Source of the DNA: an uncultured Clostridia bacterium
GTDB taxonomy: Bacteria; Bacillota; Clostridia; Oscillospirales; Ruminococcaceae
NCBI GenBank assembly: GCA_947175385.1
Contig: CAMWMN010000009.1
Location: 1-43,999, forward strand
DNA length: 43,999 nt
Direction: 5' to 3'
Shown: piece by piece, positions 8,246 through 15,527 of the stretch
Numbering within the stretch: position 1 is the stretch's first letter
Layout of the letters: each line of letters starts with the position of its first letter
The notes under the pieces: generated by a model
Database searches by the model: none
What the model was told of the DNA's origin: nothing
Seen by the model: the letters and a program-made list of their open reading frames with translations, nothing else
Position numbers and translations under genes: made by a program

Positions 8246-8269
8246 GAGCCGCGGCATTTGCCACGGCTC
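8246..8269 (+). terminator. Hairpin after rpsR, weak terminator or RNA end
   Basis: GAGCCG (8246-8251) plus GGCA (8253-8256) pair with TGCC (8259-8262) plus CGGCTC (8264-8269), with one C-A mismatch. The following sequence is not T-rich, so read-through into the HD gene is possible. Confidence 0.45.
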
Positions 8270-8323
8270 AAACTGTATATTAAAACCGCAGCACGGCTTT
8301 TGTTTATTTGACGGAGGTATCAT

Positions 8324-8911
8324 ATGACAACAAGGGAACAATTTATCCAAATCTACACCGAAAAAATCAAGCGCGAGGGTGCAGATAAGCTGTTGGAATT
8401 TCTCGAAAAGAGTGACTTCTTTACCGCGCCCGCCTCAACCCGCTTTCACGGAGCATATGAGGGCGGTCTGCTGCAACACTCGCTGAATGTCTATGAGTGT
8501 TTGGTGGATTTCCTAGCGCGTTCGCGTGTAAAGGAACGCTACAAGCTTGAACCGACCGCCGAAACCACAGCAATTATCGCGCTGCTCCATGATGTGTGTA
8601 AGGTGAATTTCTACACAGTTCAGATGCGCAATGCCAAGAACGAACAAACCGGGCAATGGGAAAAAGTCCCTTTCTACGCGATAGACGACCGACTCCCTTA
8701 CGGTCACGGAGAAAAAAGCGTCTATATGATAAGCGGATTTATGCGTCTTTCACGCGAGGAGGCAATGGCTATCCGCTGGCATATGGGGTTCTCCGGGATA
8801 GAGGACAAAAGCACCATCGGCAAAGCGTTGGAGATGTTCCCGCTGGCGTTCGCGCTGTCCGTTGCTGATATGGAGGCGAGCTACTTCTTAGAGGGCAGGG
8901 AAGAAAAATAA
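8324..8911 (+). CDS. HD-domain phosphohydrolase
   Basis: The 195-residue product belongs to the HD metal-dependent phosphohydrolase superfamily. Visible metal-ligand motifs are GGLLQHSLNVYE (His52), LLHDVCK (His89-Asp90), YGHGEKS, RWHMGF and a late SVADMEAS Asp. The AST-RFHGAYEGG lead-in resembles the HD part of YhaM-type 3'-5' exonucleases, but the OB-fold of YhaM is absent, so substrate and role (nucleotide or RNA end) are unknown. The start has ACGGAGGT at 8311-8318. It follows rpsR by 89 bp and may be read from the same promoter. Confidence 0.8.
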   Translation: MTTREQFIQIYTEKIKREGADKLLEFLEKSDFFTAPASTRFHGAYEGGLLQHSLNVYECLVDFLARSRVKERYKLEPTAETTAIIALLHDVCKVNFYTVQMRNAKNEQTGQWEKVPFYAIDDRLPYGHGEKSVYMISGFMRLSREEAMAIRWHMGFSGIEDKSTIGKALEMFPLAFALSVADMEASYFLEGREEK

Positions 8912-8979
8912 TGCTTATTGTATTTTTTACAAATTCGCCCTTATTTTTGTAAAAAATTAACAAAAATATTATAATTTTG

Positions 8980-9008
8980 TTGACAACAAAATCAAATTCT
9001 GGTATAAT
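8980..9008 (+). promoter_or_regulatory. Promoter of the secreted metalloprotease
   Basis: TTGACA (8980-8985) and TATAAT (9003-9008), spacer 17 bp. A small hairpin TTCGTA-TTA-TACGAA (9031-9045) lies just before the ribosome site AAGGAAGG (9044-9051). Confidence 0.85.
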
Positions 9009-9082
9009 ATGGATAGAGCATAAAACTGTGTTCGTATTATACGAAAGGAAGGTATTTTTATGAAAAAACCTTAAAACGAATA

Positions 9083-9616
9083 GTGGCGGCAATCGTGGCA
9101 CTATCAATGACTATTGGCATATCCACATCGGCGGGAGCTTACCAGCTAACAGGGTATCGACAATGGAATTCAAAGATTTATTATTACTATGATAATTGGA
9201 TTGGTACAAAGGCTCAATATGCTTTCGATTCCGCTGCCGCTGCTTGGAGAACAAAAACCACTAAAGCAACAATAGAACATTGCAGCGCAAATCCAAACAC
9301 AGGTTATGATGTGTACGTTTTGGTTGATGACCAACCTAATGTGGCTTGGGATGCAAAGACATCAGGACCTACAATCGGTACGTATTATGATGGGCTTATG
9401 GTTACATTTAATACGGCTAAACCCACCTGGAATGACAGTGGCGCACTTAAATCGGCTGCTGTTCATGAACTTGGACATATCTTTGGACTTAATGAAAACG
9501 GTACCACCAAAACGATTATGAATTATAAAACATATGGTGAAAACAGCCGTTATGAAACATACAGACTAACAACGCCGCAAACAGACGATGTGAACGGCGT
9601 AAACGCAATCTACTAA
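9083..9616 (+). CDS. Secreted matrixin-like zinc metalloprotease, start broken by a 1-nt deletion
   Basis: A secreted peptidase is indicated by HELGHIFGLN (residues 128-137 of this frame), a metzincin HExxHxxGxx zinc site, followed by the Met-turn TIMNY. The third ligand position is Asn137, where family members usually have His or Asp, so activity is uncertain. The best ribosome site (AAGGAAGG) is 8 bp before an ATG at 9060, but that frame reads MKKP and stops. With one more A in the A6 run (9063-9068) it would read MKKTLKRIVAAIVALSMT, a perfect Sec signal peptide joined to this frame. As written, translation could start only at the GTG at 9083, with a shortened signal sequence. A lipoprotein gene follows 21 bp later. 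Confidence 0.7.
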   Translation: MAAIVALSMTIGISTSAGAYQLTGYRQWNSKIYYYYDNWIGTKAQYAFDSAAAAWRTKTTKATIEHCSANPNTGYDVYVLVDDQPNVAWDAKTSGPTIGTYYDGLMVTFNTAKPTWNDSGALKSAAVHELGHIFGLNENGTTKTIMNYKTYGENSRYETYRLTTPQTDDVNGVNAIY

Positions 9617-9637
9617 TTTATGGAAGGTGGAATCACT

Positions 9638-10213
9638 ATGAAAAAAATTACTGCAACAGCAATCGGAAGCATTATGGGGTTGTCACTGCTTATGGCGGGT
9701 TGCTCAAAAACGACTTCCGTGGAGGACTATGAAAGGGTTCCTATGTCCGCAAGTTGGGCTTACGGCTATTCGAGCATCGAAGAAATGACACAATCCAGCG
9801 ATATTGTCGCGATAATAAAGGTCACAGACTCAGAGTGCAAATCCGAGAACGGTACACTTTATACAACCTACACCGCCCAAGTTGAACAGCTTATCTGCGG
9901 CAATGACGAAAAGGAAATCAAGGTTTATATGACTGGCGGAATAGACGAATCCGAAAAATTGATTTACGAATTCGATGACGATCCGCTTATGCAAACAGGC
10001 GATGAGTTTTTGATATTCGCGCGCAAAAATCAAAGCGGAACATACACGATTTTAACCGGACCCGAGGGCAGGTATGTAGTCAAGGATGATTGCGTATATC
10101 CGCTTAACGATGAAACCGTTACGGTTAAGAGCGCAAAGGAGAGGTCAAAAATCTCCGCTGATGGCGAAAACATTGAGGATTTTGCAGAACTCGTTAAATC
10201 GTATTCCACTTAA
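9638..10213 (+). CDS. Lipoprotein of unknown function
   Basis: The 191-residue product begins MKKITATAIGSIMGLSLLMAGC, a lipoprotein signal with lipobox LMAGC. The mature part has DIVAIIKVTDS, TTYTAQVEQLICG, a GG turn, DEFLIFARKN and GPEGRYVVKDD, which resembles a common group of small Firmicutes lipoproteins with a beta-rich fold; no function is known to me. The ATG at 9638 has GGAAGGTGG at 9622-9630, so a longer ATG at 9620 is rejected. It is 21 bp after the metalloprotease and likely shares its promoter. Part of its 3' end is duplicated further on at 10826-10926. Confidence 0.75.
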   Translation: MKKITATAIGSIMGLSLLMAGCSKTTSVEDYERVPMSASWAYGYSSIEEMTQSSDIVAIIKVTDSECKSENGTLYTTYTAQVEQLICGNDEKEIKVYMTGGIDESEKLIYEFDDDPLMQTGDEFLIFARKNQSGTYTILTGPEGRYVVKDDCVYPLNDETVTVKSAKERSKISADGENIEDFAELVKSYST

Positions 10214-10291
10214 ACGGTAAAAATCAAAACTTGTCCTTGATATTTTCCACAAAATTATAACAGTGTCATAGGTAATTTAATGAGGTGTAAT

Positions 10292-10801
10292 ATGAACAAA
10301 ATTATTATTACCAATGAAACCCCTGAGAAATATCACGATATTGCTCAAATTGTGATTTCCGACTTAATAGGTCTGTTTTGTAAATATACAGAAGTAACCG
10401 GATATTATATGAATCAGCGAAATAAACTGCAAGCGCAAAATCAGGGAATAATCCGAACTGCCGAAAATTGGAATGTTTTCGATGATTACTACGCTCTTAT
10501 GGATAAATTAGCCCAGGATTGCAAAGATAGTAAGATGAAACTTCTATCTGATCATATTACAGATAAAATATATATTACTGAATATGATCTGTATCCAAGC
10601 AGATTTGATTTTTTCAATACCGGCTGTAAACTGAATTTTACTATGAAATCAGATAAGAAAATTACAATTGACGCTATAACTGAAACTGACGAATATATTC
10701 GGTATAGATTTATTCTTCGCCCAATAAATGATAAATGGCTGATTGATTGGGTTGGATATAGCTATGAAGAAGAAGGAAATCTAAGAAAAATGGACTTGTA
10801 A
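10292..10801 (+). CDS. Hypothetical protein, AT-rich
   Basis: I do not recognise this 169-residue protein. It starts MNKIIITNETPEKYHDIAQI, lacks a signal peptide or membrane helix, and ends in an aromatic, acidic segment (WLIDWVGYSYEEEG). The pattern of a charged helical first half followed by strands (KLNFTMKSDKKITIDAI, YIRYRFILRPI) would fit an NTF2-like or immunity-type small domain, which is only a guess. The start has GAGGTG at 10282-10287; the ATG at 10280 overlaps that site. Its base use is clearly more AT-rich than the neighbours. It sits between a lipoprotein gene and a decayed copy of that gene's 3' end, so it may have been inserted or brought in by duplication. Confidence 0.6.
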   Translation: MNKIIITNETPEKYHDIAQIVISDLIGLFCKYTEVTGYYMNQRNKLQAQNQGIIRTAENWNVFDDYYALMDKLAQDCKDSKMKLLSDHITDKIYITEYDLYPSRFDFFNTGCKLNFTMKSDKKITIDAITETDEYIRYRFILRPINDKWLIDWVGYSYEEEGNLRKMDL

Positions 10802-10825
10802 ATAATTCATAATACTATAACCACC

Positions 10826-10926
10826 AAACCGTTACAGTTAAGAGTACGAAAGAGAGGTCAAAAATCTCCGCAAACGGCGAAAATACAGAGGAGTTCATCA
10901 AATCCGTTAAATCGTATACTGCTTAA
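10826..10926 (+). pseudogene. Remnant of a duplicated lipoprotein 3' end
   Basis: Frame reading gives TVTVKSTKERSKISANGENTEEF then SVKSYTA and stop, which matches the C-terminus of the lipoprotein at 9638-10213 (TVTVKSAKERSKISADGENIEDF, then LVKSYST). Similarity continues past the stop into the flank (TTGATATTTTCCAC in both). No start codon or signal peptide remains, so this is a 3' fragment of a second copy. Confidence 0.75.
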
Positions 10927-10949
10927 ACATTGAAAATCAAACCCCGCCA

Positions 10950-10978
10950 TTGATATTTTCCACCAAATATGATATAAT
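10950..10978 (+). promoter_or_regulatory. Promoter of thioredoxin gene
   Basis: TTGATA (10950-10955) and TATAAT (10973-10978), spacer 17 bp. The box pair lies in the flank that was duplicated with the lipoprotein 3' end; the older copy (10237-10261) has a shorter spacer. Confidence 0.65.
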
Positions 10979-11056
10979 AATAACATAATCAATTTTATTT
11001 CTCCCTCTCCATTGGAGGGGAGAAACGCCGGTTTATTTCAGTAAAGGAGTATCATT

Positions 11057-11362
11057 ATGGCTGTTTTGGAAATTAAGCAAGAGAATTTTAAGACTGACGT
11101 TTTGGGCAGCGAGAAGCCTGTCCTGTTGGATTTCTGGGCTGCTTGGTGTCCACCGTGTCGAATGCAGTCGCCGATAGTGGACGAAATCGCCGCCGAACGC
11201 GCGGACATTGTGGTCGGCAAGGTGAACACCGATGACCAGCCCGAGCTTTCCGCGATGTTTGAGGTGGAAAATATTCCGACATTGGTGATTATCAAAGACG
11301 GCAAGCCCACCTCGCGGTTAGTCGGTCTGCACTCAAAGGAACAGATCCTCGCCGAGATGTAA
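11057..11362 (+). CDS. trxA: Thioredoxin
   Basis: Thioredoxin reduces protein disulfides in the cytoplasm. The 101-residue product has the fold's strand-active site pattern VLLDFWAAWCPPC with redox cysteines 31 and 34, VVGKVNTDDQPELS, and the cis-proline loop NIPTLVI. The active site is WCPPC, not the usual WCGPC, which may alter its redox potential. The start has AAAGGAG at 11043-11049. The gene has its own promoter and ends in a strong bidirectional terminator. No thioredoxin reductase is adjacent. Confidence 0.92.
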   Translation: MAVLEIKQENFKTDVLGSEKPVLLDFWAAWCPPCRMQSPIVDEIAAERADIVVGKVNTDDQPELSAMFEVENIPTLVIIKDGKPTSRLVGLHSKEQILAEM

Positions 11363-11394
11363 AATAACGCTCCCCGGAAACGGGGAGCGTTATT
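11363..11394. terminator. Bidirectional terminator with GAAA tetraloop
   Basis: AATAACGCTCCCCG (11363-11376) pairs perfectly with CGGGGAGCGTTATT (11381-11394) over GAAA. It lies between convergent trxA and the Imm1-like gene. Confidence 0.9.
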
Positions 11395-11816
11395 TATATA
11401 TAATTCCCTTCCTCGGGCAAATCATCGGGAGTGATCCAATCTATCTCTTCGCTTATATAGCCTGTTTCGATAAATTTGCATATACATCGCCATGCCTGTT
11501 GCGGAGAAATAAACAAACCTTCCGATACATGTAAGCCGTCCCCCCATACATCTATAACGGTACCCAACTTACTTCTGTCGGATATGGACAGACACTCCTG
11601 GTTTTCATCGGAAAATCCAATATAAACGCCATATCCGTTTACGGCGGCTATTGATAAGTTGGATTCCCTTTCATTTTCCGTGTAGATTATTGTTCCACAG
11701 CAATCCCTAAACTCTTGATTCGGATATAAAAATATTTCCAACTCTTGTATTGTTTGACCTTCAAATTCAATATAATCGTTTTCTGTTTTGTCGAGATTAA
11801 ATGTTATTGTCGCCAT
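11394..11816 (-). CDS. Imm1-like immunity protein (orphan)
   Basis: The 140-residue acidic protein starts MATITFNLDKTENDYIEFEG and ends DWITPDDLPEEGNYI. The order of features (beta-rich start, GYGVYIGFSDEN strand, then ISPQQAWRCICKFIETGYISEEIDW) resembles my memory of the Imm1 immunity family, where a helix with A...F..TG precedes a final W near the C-terminus. No signal peptide. It is the last gene after jag, 20 bp downstream on the same strand, so it may be expressed with the rpmH operon. No toxin gene is seen nearby. The family assignment is tentative. Confidence 0.5.
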   Translation of the reverse strand: MATITFNLDKTENDYIEFEGQTIQELEIFLYPNQEFRDCCGTIIYTENERESNLSIAAVNGYGVYIGFSDENQECLSISDRSKLGTVIDVWGDGLHVSEGLFISPQQAWRCICKFIETGYISEEIDWITPDDLPEEGNYI

Positions 11817-11835
11817 TTATATTCCTTATCAAGCT

Positions 11836-12819
11836 CTAAATATCGATTTTCCCATAAAGGGTTGCGTTCTTCTCAGCCTCCACAGTTTCATCGGAGAAAT
11901 CGCCCGCGTTGGCATTCTCATCGGGTTGGTACTGGCTGCGTTTATATTCGCGCTCAAAGCTGGTGGAGAACCCGCCCGAACGGCGATAATTCCGCGTGGA
12001 CGCTCCGTCGCGACTTCCACGTGTATCTCGGTTTCCACTGCGGCGGCGATTGTCGAACTTTGGCTTATCAGCGTAAATAACCACGCGTCTGTACGGCTCA
12101 ATGCCGGTAGAGCGGCTGGAAACGCCCTCGATCTCGGCAACGCAGCTATGGATTATTCTGCGCTCATACGGATTCATCGGGTCGAGGGAAATCTTCCGCC
12201 CTTGCTTGATTACCTTAGCGCTGGTCTTTTTTGCAAGACTTTCCAACGTATCGCGCCGCTTGCTTCTGTAATCGTTGCAATCGAGAGAGATTCGGCAAAA
12301 GCTCTCCTCGGACTTGCGCGCCGATGCGAGAATCGCGAGGTATTGCAGACTGTCAAGCGTTTCGCCGCGCTTGCCGATAACCGCTCCGAGCTTCTCGCCG
12401 GAGATGTCGAGGACGATATTGTTTTTCCCTTTTTCGGAGATTTTCGGGGTGATTGTAAAATTCTCCACACCCAAGCCCCGAATCACTTCGGTTAGGAACT
12501 CTATCGCGGTTTTTACCTTAACGCTTTCGTTTACGTCAAAGTCTTTGGGCATTTCGCCGACAGGTTCTTCATCTTCATTAATGTCATAATCCGCATAATC
12601 ATCGGAAACCGCAGCGGCAGTTTGCACAACAGGCTCGGAAGATTCCGCTGGCTGTTCGTAAATTGCCTTGACCCTCGCCTCACCCTTAAGCACACCAAAA
12701 ATTCCCTTTTTGGGCTGCTCAAGAATTTCAAAGTCAATGTCATCGGCGCTTACACCAAAATCGGCGGCTGCAAGCGCTTTTGCTTCATCAACGGTTTTTG
12801 CCTTGAATTCCTTTTCCAT
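11836..12819 (-). CDS. jag: Jag (KhpB), RNA-binding protein of the YidC operon
   Basis: Jag/KhpB is a KH-R3H RNA-binding protein linked to cell elongation and membrane protein insertion. The 327-residue product has the Jag-N domain (1-56, ending with KKGIFGVLKGEARVKA), an acidic linker (57-95), a KH domain with GKRG at 149-152, and an R3H domain (about 185-250) with NPYERRIIHSC. An Arg/Gly/Ser-rich tail of about 75 residues (RRRSGNRDTRGSRDG) follows, longer than in many homologues and probably disordered and RNA-binding. The ribosome site GGAAAGGGG precedes the ATG. It sits 68 bp after yidC, the conserved place. Confidence 0.93.
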   Translation of the reverse strand: MEKEFKAKTVDEAKALAAADFGVSADDIDFEILEQPKKGIFGVLKGEARVKAIYEQPAESSEPVVQTAAAVSDDYADYDINEDEEPVGEMPKDFDVNESVKVKTAIEFLTEVIRGLGVENFTITPKISEKGKNNIVLDISGEKLGAVIGKRGETLDSLQYLAILASARKSEESFCRISLDCNDYRSKRRDTLESLAKKTSAKVIKQGRKISLDPMNPYERRIIHSCVAEIEGVSSRSTGIEPYRRVVIYADKPKFDNRRRSGNRDTRGSRDGASTRNYRRSGGFSTSFEREYKRSQYQPDENANAGDFSDETVEAEKNATLYGKIDI

Positions 12820-12887
12820 AGTTTCCCCTTTCCAACGGCGGGGTTACGCGCCGTGTATTAAACCTTTCATATGGAGATACGGAGAAA

Positions 12888-14420
12888 TCATTCTCCGTCC
12901 TCGCGGTACTCCTCGCCGTATTTTTCTGCCTGGGCCTTGCGTGCCTCTGCGAGCCTGCGGCGGTTCAATTCCTTTTGAGAGATGGTTTCTTCCTTGCCGT
13001 CCTCATTAACGACCTTGACGGCTTCCACTTCAACGGTCTTTTTTTCCTTGGCTGCTTTCTTGCTTGCCTCCTTAAACTCCGCAAGCGCTTGCTCACGCAG
13101 CTTCACAGGATTGTACAGCTTATTGAGCAGCAGAGTCTGGAGAATGCCGAATGCGTAACTGATTGCCCAATAGAAGCCCGCACCGGCGGGAACGGTAAAC
13201 GCGATCCACAAAGAGAACAATGGCATAATGTACATTGTGATCTTCATAGGACCCATCATAGGCGGCATATCGGGGTTGGATTTTTTCATTGTCCACTGGC
13301 TGAGGAATGTCTGCCCCAATGCCAACAGGAACGAGATAATCGGCACGAAAATCATCGGGAAGCTCATATTGGGAACCCGACCGAGCGGAATTCCTATGAA
13401 GTTCAGATTTTCGTACAGCTCGGTAAGCTCGCCCTTACGCTCCGAAGAGATTACTGACTCGCTGTAACCGTCCTTGCACGAATATTCATCGGTAGTTGTT
13501 CCGAAACGCTCCAAAGCGTACAACTCGCGCTGCATATTGCTTGTGGAAACGAAGTTCGCCCCGTCTTCGCCGCCGCTGTAATATCCGAAATGCGCACCTG
13601 CGCTGCTGACAATGCTTGTGAAGTCGGCGGAGAAACTGTGCTCAGCGCGGTAAACCGCTTTCTCCTCATCGGACATTTCGGACATCTCCGCCTCTTCCGC
13701 CTCAGTGATTCTGTACAAATCGGTATCGCCAATGGTCTTAGCCTTTTTCTTTTCAGAGGTATCGTTCAAATACTCATTGGTTATCGCGGATTTTATGGTT
13801 TGCTTTACGACCTTGACGCTTTTGAAGTTCAGCGTTTCAAACACGGAAATATCGAGCTTTTCATCGCCCTCTTTAAGACAGTGTTCGTTATAATAGTTCA
13901 GAATATTCTCCGCGTCATGTAGAATATTTTCGTGCTTTGTCATCTCAGACTCGGGAACGTATTTTCTCGCGACTTCTCCGACGATTACGGCGGTAAGCTC
14001 CACATCATAGGATTCCTCCACCATCGCGGTCACATCGTTCTTGTTCATATGAACAATATGCGTCAGCGGTTTATACACAACGTCAATGACGCCGAACAGA
14101 ATTAGGAATGACAGTAGCATGGGTCCGCAACCGGACATCGGCTTAAAGCCCTGTTGTTGGAGCTTATACAGCTCCTCTTGTTGTTTTTGCTGGTTATTCT
14201 TGTATTTCCGCTGAATTTCCTGAACCATCGGCTGGAAAATCGCGGACTTGGCGGTACTTTTCTGCTGCTTGATGTAAATCGGCAACAAGGCGAGTTTCAC
14301 GATAAATGTGAAGATAATAATCGCAATGCCGACATTGGAGCAGATGAAATTATAGATAAAATACAGGATATATCCCAACGGAAGCCCGGGGATAGAATAC
14401 AGAAACTGGATAAAAATCAA
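12888..14420 (-). CDS. yidC: Membrane protein insertase YidC, with a large extra domain
   Basis: YidC inserts and folds membrane proteins, alone or with Sec. The 510-residue product has the YidC core: TM1 at about 30-50, the Arg/Lys-rich KQQKSTAKSAIFQPMVQEIQ loop, TM2 about 98-117, and later TMs with IGIPLGRVPN, FLSQWTMKK and PAGAGFYWAISY. Between TM2 and the IGIPLG motif is an insertion of about 210 residues (about 120-335), much longer than in Bacillus YidC; it is charged, lacks membrane helices, and would lie outside the membrane. The C-terminus is a Lys-rich helix. The start appears to be TTG at 14420, with AGAAGGG only 1-2 bp away, so a rarer downstream start is also possible. The operon order supports the name. 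Confidence 0.92.
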   Translation of the reverse strand: MIFIQFLYSIPGLPLGYILYFIYNFICSNVGIAIIIFTFIVKLALLPIYIKQQKSTAKSAIFQPMVQEIQRKYKNNQQKQQEELYKLQQQGFKPMSGCGPMLLSFLILFGVIDVVYKPLTHIVHMNKNDVTAMVEESYDVELTAVIVGEVARKYVPESEMTKHENILHDAENILNYYNEHCLKEGDEKLDISVFETLNFKSVKVVKQTIKSAITNEYLNDTSEKKKAKTIGDTDLYRITEAEEAEMSEMSDEEKAVYRAEHSFSADFTSIVSSAGAHFGYYSGGEDGANFVSTSNMQRELYALERFGTTTDEYSCKDGYSESVISSERKGELTELYENLNFIGIPLGRVPNMSFPMIFVPIISFLLALGQTFLSQWTMKKSNPDMPPMMGPMKITMYIMPLFSLWIAFTVPAGAGFYWAISYAFGILQTLLLNKLYNPVKLREQALAEFKEASKKAAKEKKTVEVEAVKVVNEDGKEETISQKELNRRRLAEARKAQAEKYGEEYREDGE

Positions 14421-14462
14421 ACCCTTCTAATAAGATTGCCGCCCTTTAGGGAAATTAGCAAT

Positions 14463-14759
14463 CTATATGTTATTGTCGTTTTCCCACGAGCTGAAATCCG
14501 CGGGGATTTTTGCCGAAACGGTGTATTTCTCCGGTCGGAACATAAACCTTTCGGGGACGGGATCATGCCCGCAGTTACAGAACGGATTGCATCGCAAAAT
14601 CCGCCATAATGTCAAATAACCGCCCCTAACCGCCCCAAAGCGCCGAATGGCCTCAAAACCGTATTCGGAACAGGTTGGAGTAAAGCGGCAGCACGGCGGT
14701 AGAATCTTTGATAATGTCAGCTTGTACAGCTTTATTAATCCCATTAAAATATATTTCAT
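14463..14759 (-). CDS. yidD: Membrane protein insertion efficiency factor YidD
   Basis: YidD is a small membrane-associated helper of protein insertion. The 98-residue product has the family signature KLYKLTLSKILPPCCRFTP-TCSEYGFEAI, then RGGYLTLWRILRCNPF and the HDPVP motif. Its ATG overlaps the rnpA stop (ATGA), so it is translationally coupled. Located between rnpA and yidC as expected. Confidence 0.95.
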   Translation of the reverse strand: MKYILMGLIKLYKLTLSKILPPCCRFTPTCSEYGFEAIRRFGAVRGGYLTLWRILRCNPFCNCGHDPVPERFMFRPEKYTVSAKIPADFSSWENDNNI

Positions 14760-15109
14760 TGCAGTTTCGGAAGGACATTCCTTTTCATAAGGCTTAACAC
14801 CTGCTGCATTTTCATCGACGGGGTTACGACGCGCGCCACAAACACGAAATCGAACCGCCTGTCGGTTTTTTCCTTGATAACCGGGTCTAAAAGGCGGAAT
14901 GCTTCTCTGATTATCCGCCTTGCCCGATTGCGTTTAACCGCGTTTCCGATCTTCTTCCCCGTGACGATTCCGATACGGTTTTTCCCCGCGCGGCGCGGCT
15001 TTATGTAGCACACAAAGCCCCTGCACACTATGGATTCGCCCTTTTTGAACATAAAGCTGAAATCGCGGTTGCTCTTGATTACGACATATCGTTTCTTAAA
15101 ATCCGGCAT
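14756..15109 (-). CDS. rnpA: Ribonuclease P protein component
   Basis: RnpA is the protein part of RNase P, which matures tRNA 5' ends. The 117-residue product contains the RNase P signature NRIGIVTGKKIGNAVKRNRARRIIREAFR at about residues 44-72 (given here only as the family key), with basic residues on the RNR helix. I chose the ATG at 15109, 5 bp after the rpmH stop. The frame is open further upstream, but that extension would overlap rpmH and does not resemble RnpA. No clear ribosome site precedes it, so coupling to rpmH translation is likely. Its stop overlaps the yidD start. Confidence 0.93.
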   Translation of the reverse strand: MPDFKKRYVVIKSNRDFSFMFKKGESIVCRGFVCYIKPRRAGKNRIGIVTGKKIGNAVKRNRARRIIREAFRLLDPVIKEKTDRRFDFVFVARVVTPSMKMQQVLSLMKRNVLPKLQ

Positions 15110-15114
15110 GCGAA

Positions 15115-15249
15115 TCAGTGAGAGAGTCTTTTTCTGCCCTTTGCGCGGCGGCGTGCGAGAACCTTTCTGCCGTTCTTGGTAGCCATTCTCTTCATAAAGC
15201 CATGCTCGTGCTTTCTCTGGAGTTTCTTGGGCTGGTAAGTTCTTTTCAT
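15115..15249 (-). CDS. rpmH: Ribosomal protein bL34
   Basis: bL34 is a 44-residue 50S subunit protein. The reverse strand reads [18 protein letters not shown], then [20 protein letters not shown] and ends RKRLSH, an almost consensus bL34. The ribosome site AAGGAGGAGAAGAA immediately precedes the ATG at 15249. It is the first gene of the rpmH-rnpA-yidD-yidC-jag operon and has its own consensus promoter about 108 nt upstream of the start. In many Clostridia this operon lies near the chromosome origin, but no DnaA boxes or dnaA were seen here. Confidence 0.97.
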   Translation of the reverse strand: MKRTYQPKKLQRKHEHGFMKRMATKNGRKVLARRRAKGRKRLSH

Positions 15250-15253
15250 TTCT

Positions 15254-15290
15254 TCTCCTCCTTAATTCTAAATACAAATTCAAAACCACG
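15254..15290 (-). promoter_or_regulatory. 3' module of the leader element in the rpmH leader
   Basis: The reverse strand reads CGTGGTTTTGAATTTG, then TATTTAGAATTAAGGAGGAG, matching the 3' end of the 36798-36986 element nearly base for base. The 5' arm GCAAAT is not found in this leader. Confidence 0.5.
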
Positions 15291-15363
15291 CATACGCTGC
15301 GCGTCTGCGTTCGCTAAGCGCGTTAAGGCACAACTATCCCAACGCAGCTACTCATACTTAGTT

Positions 15364-15392
15364 ATTATACCTCATAAATCACGACTTGTCAA
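15364..15392 (-). promoter_or_regulatory. Promoter of the rpmH operon
   Basis: TTGACA (15387-15392 complement) and TATAAT (15364-15369 complement), spacer 17 bp, both perfect. Confidence 0.85.
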
Positions 15393-15475
15393 GGGGTTTT
15401 TGTAAATTATTCATATTTTTTAGAATTTTAATATACTTTAAGTAATTTTTATTAATTATATTACATGTTAGGCAG

Positions 15476-15504
15476 TTGATTTTTTGAGGGATCTGTGTTA
15501 TAAT
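15476..15504 (+). promoter_or_regulatory. Promoter of the membrane protein-coaX operon
   Basis: TTGATT (15476-15481) and TATAAT (15499-15504), spacer 17 bp. Transcription near 15511 would leave only the ribosome site before the start codon. Confidence 0.7.
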
Positions 15505-15527
15505 ATATTGGGGAAGGGGTGAACACC

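Noticed and set aside
15110-15289. rnpA starting at 15289 to give a 177-residue protein
   Set aside because: The extension overlaps rpmH in another frame and does not look like RnpA; the ATG at 15109 is preferred.
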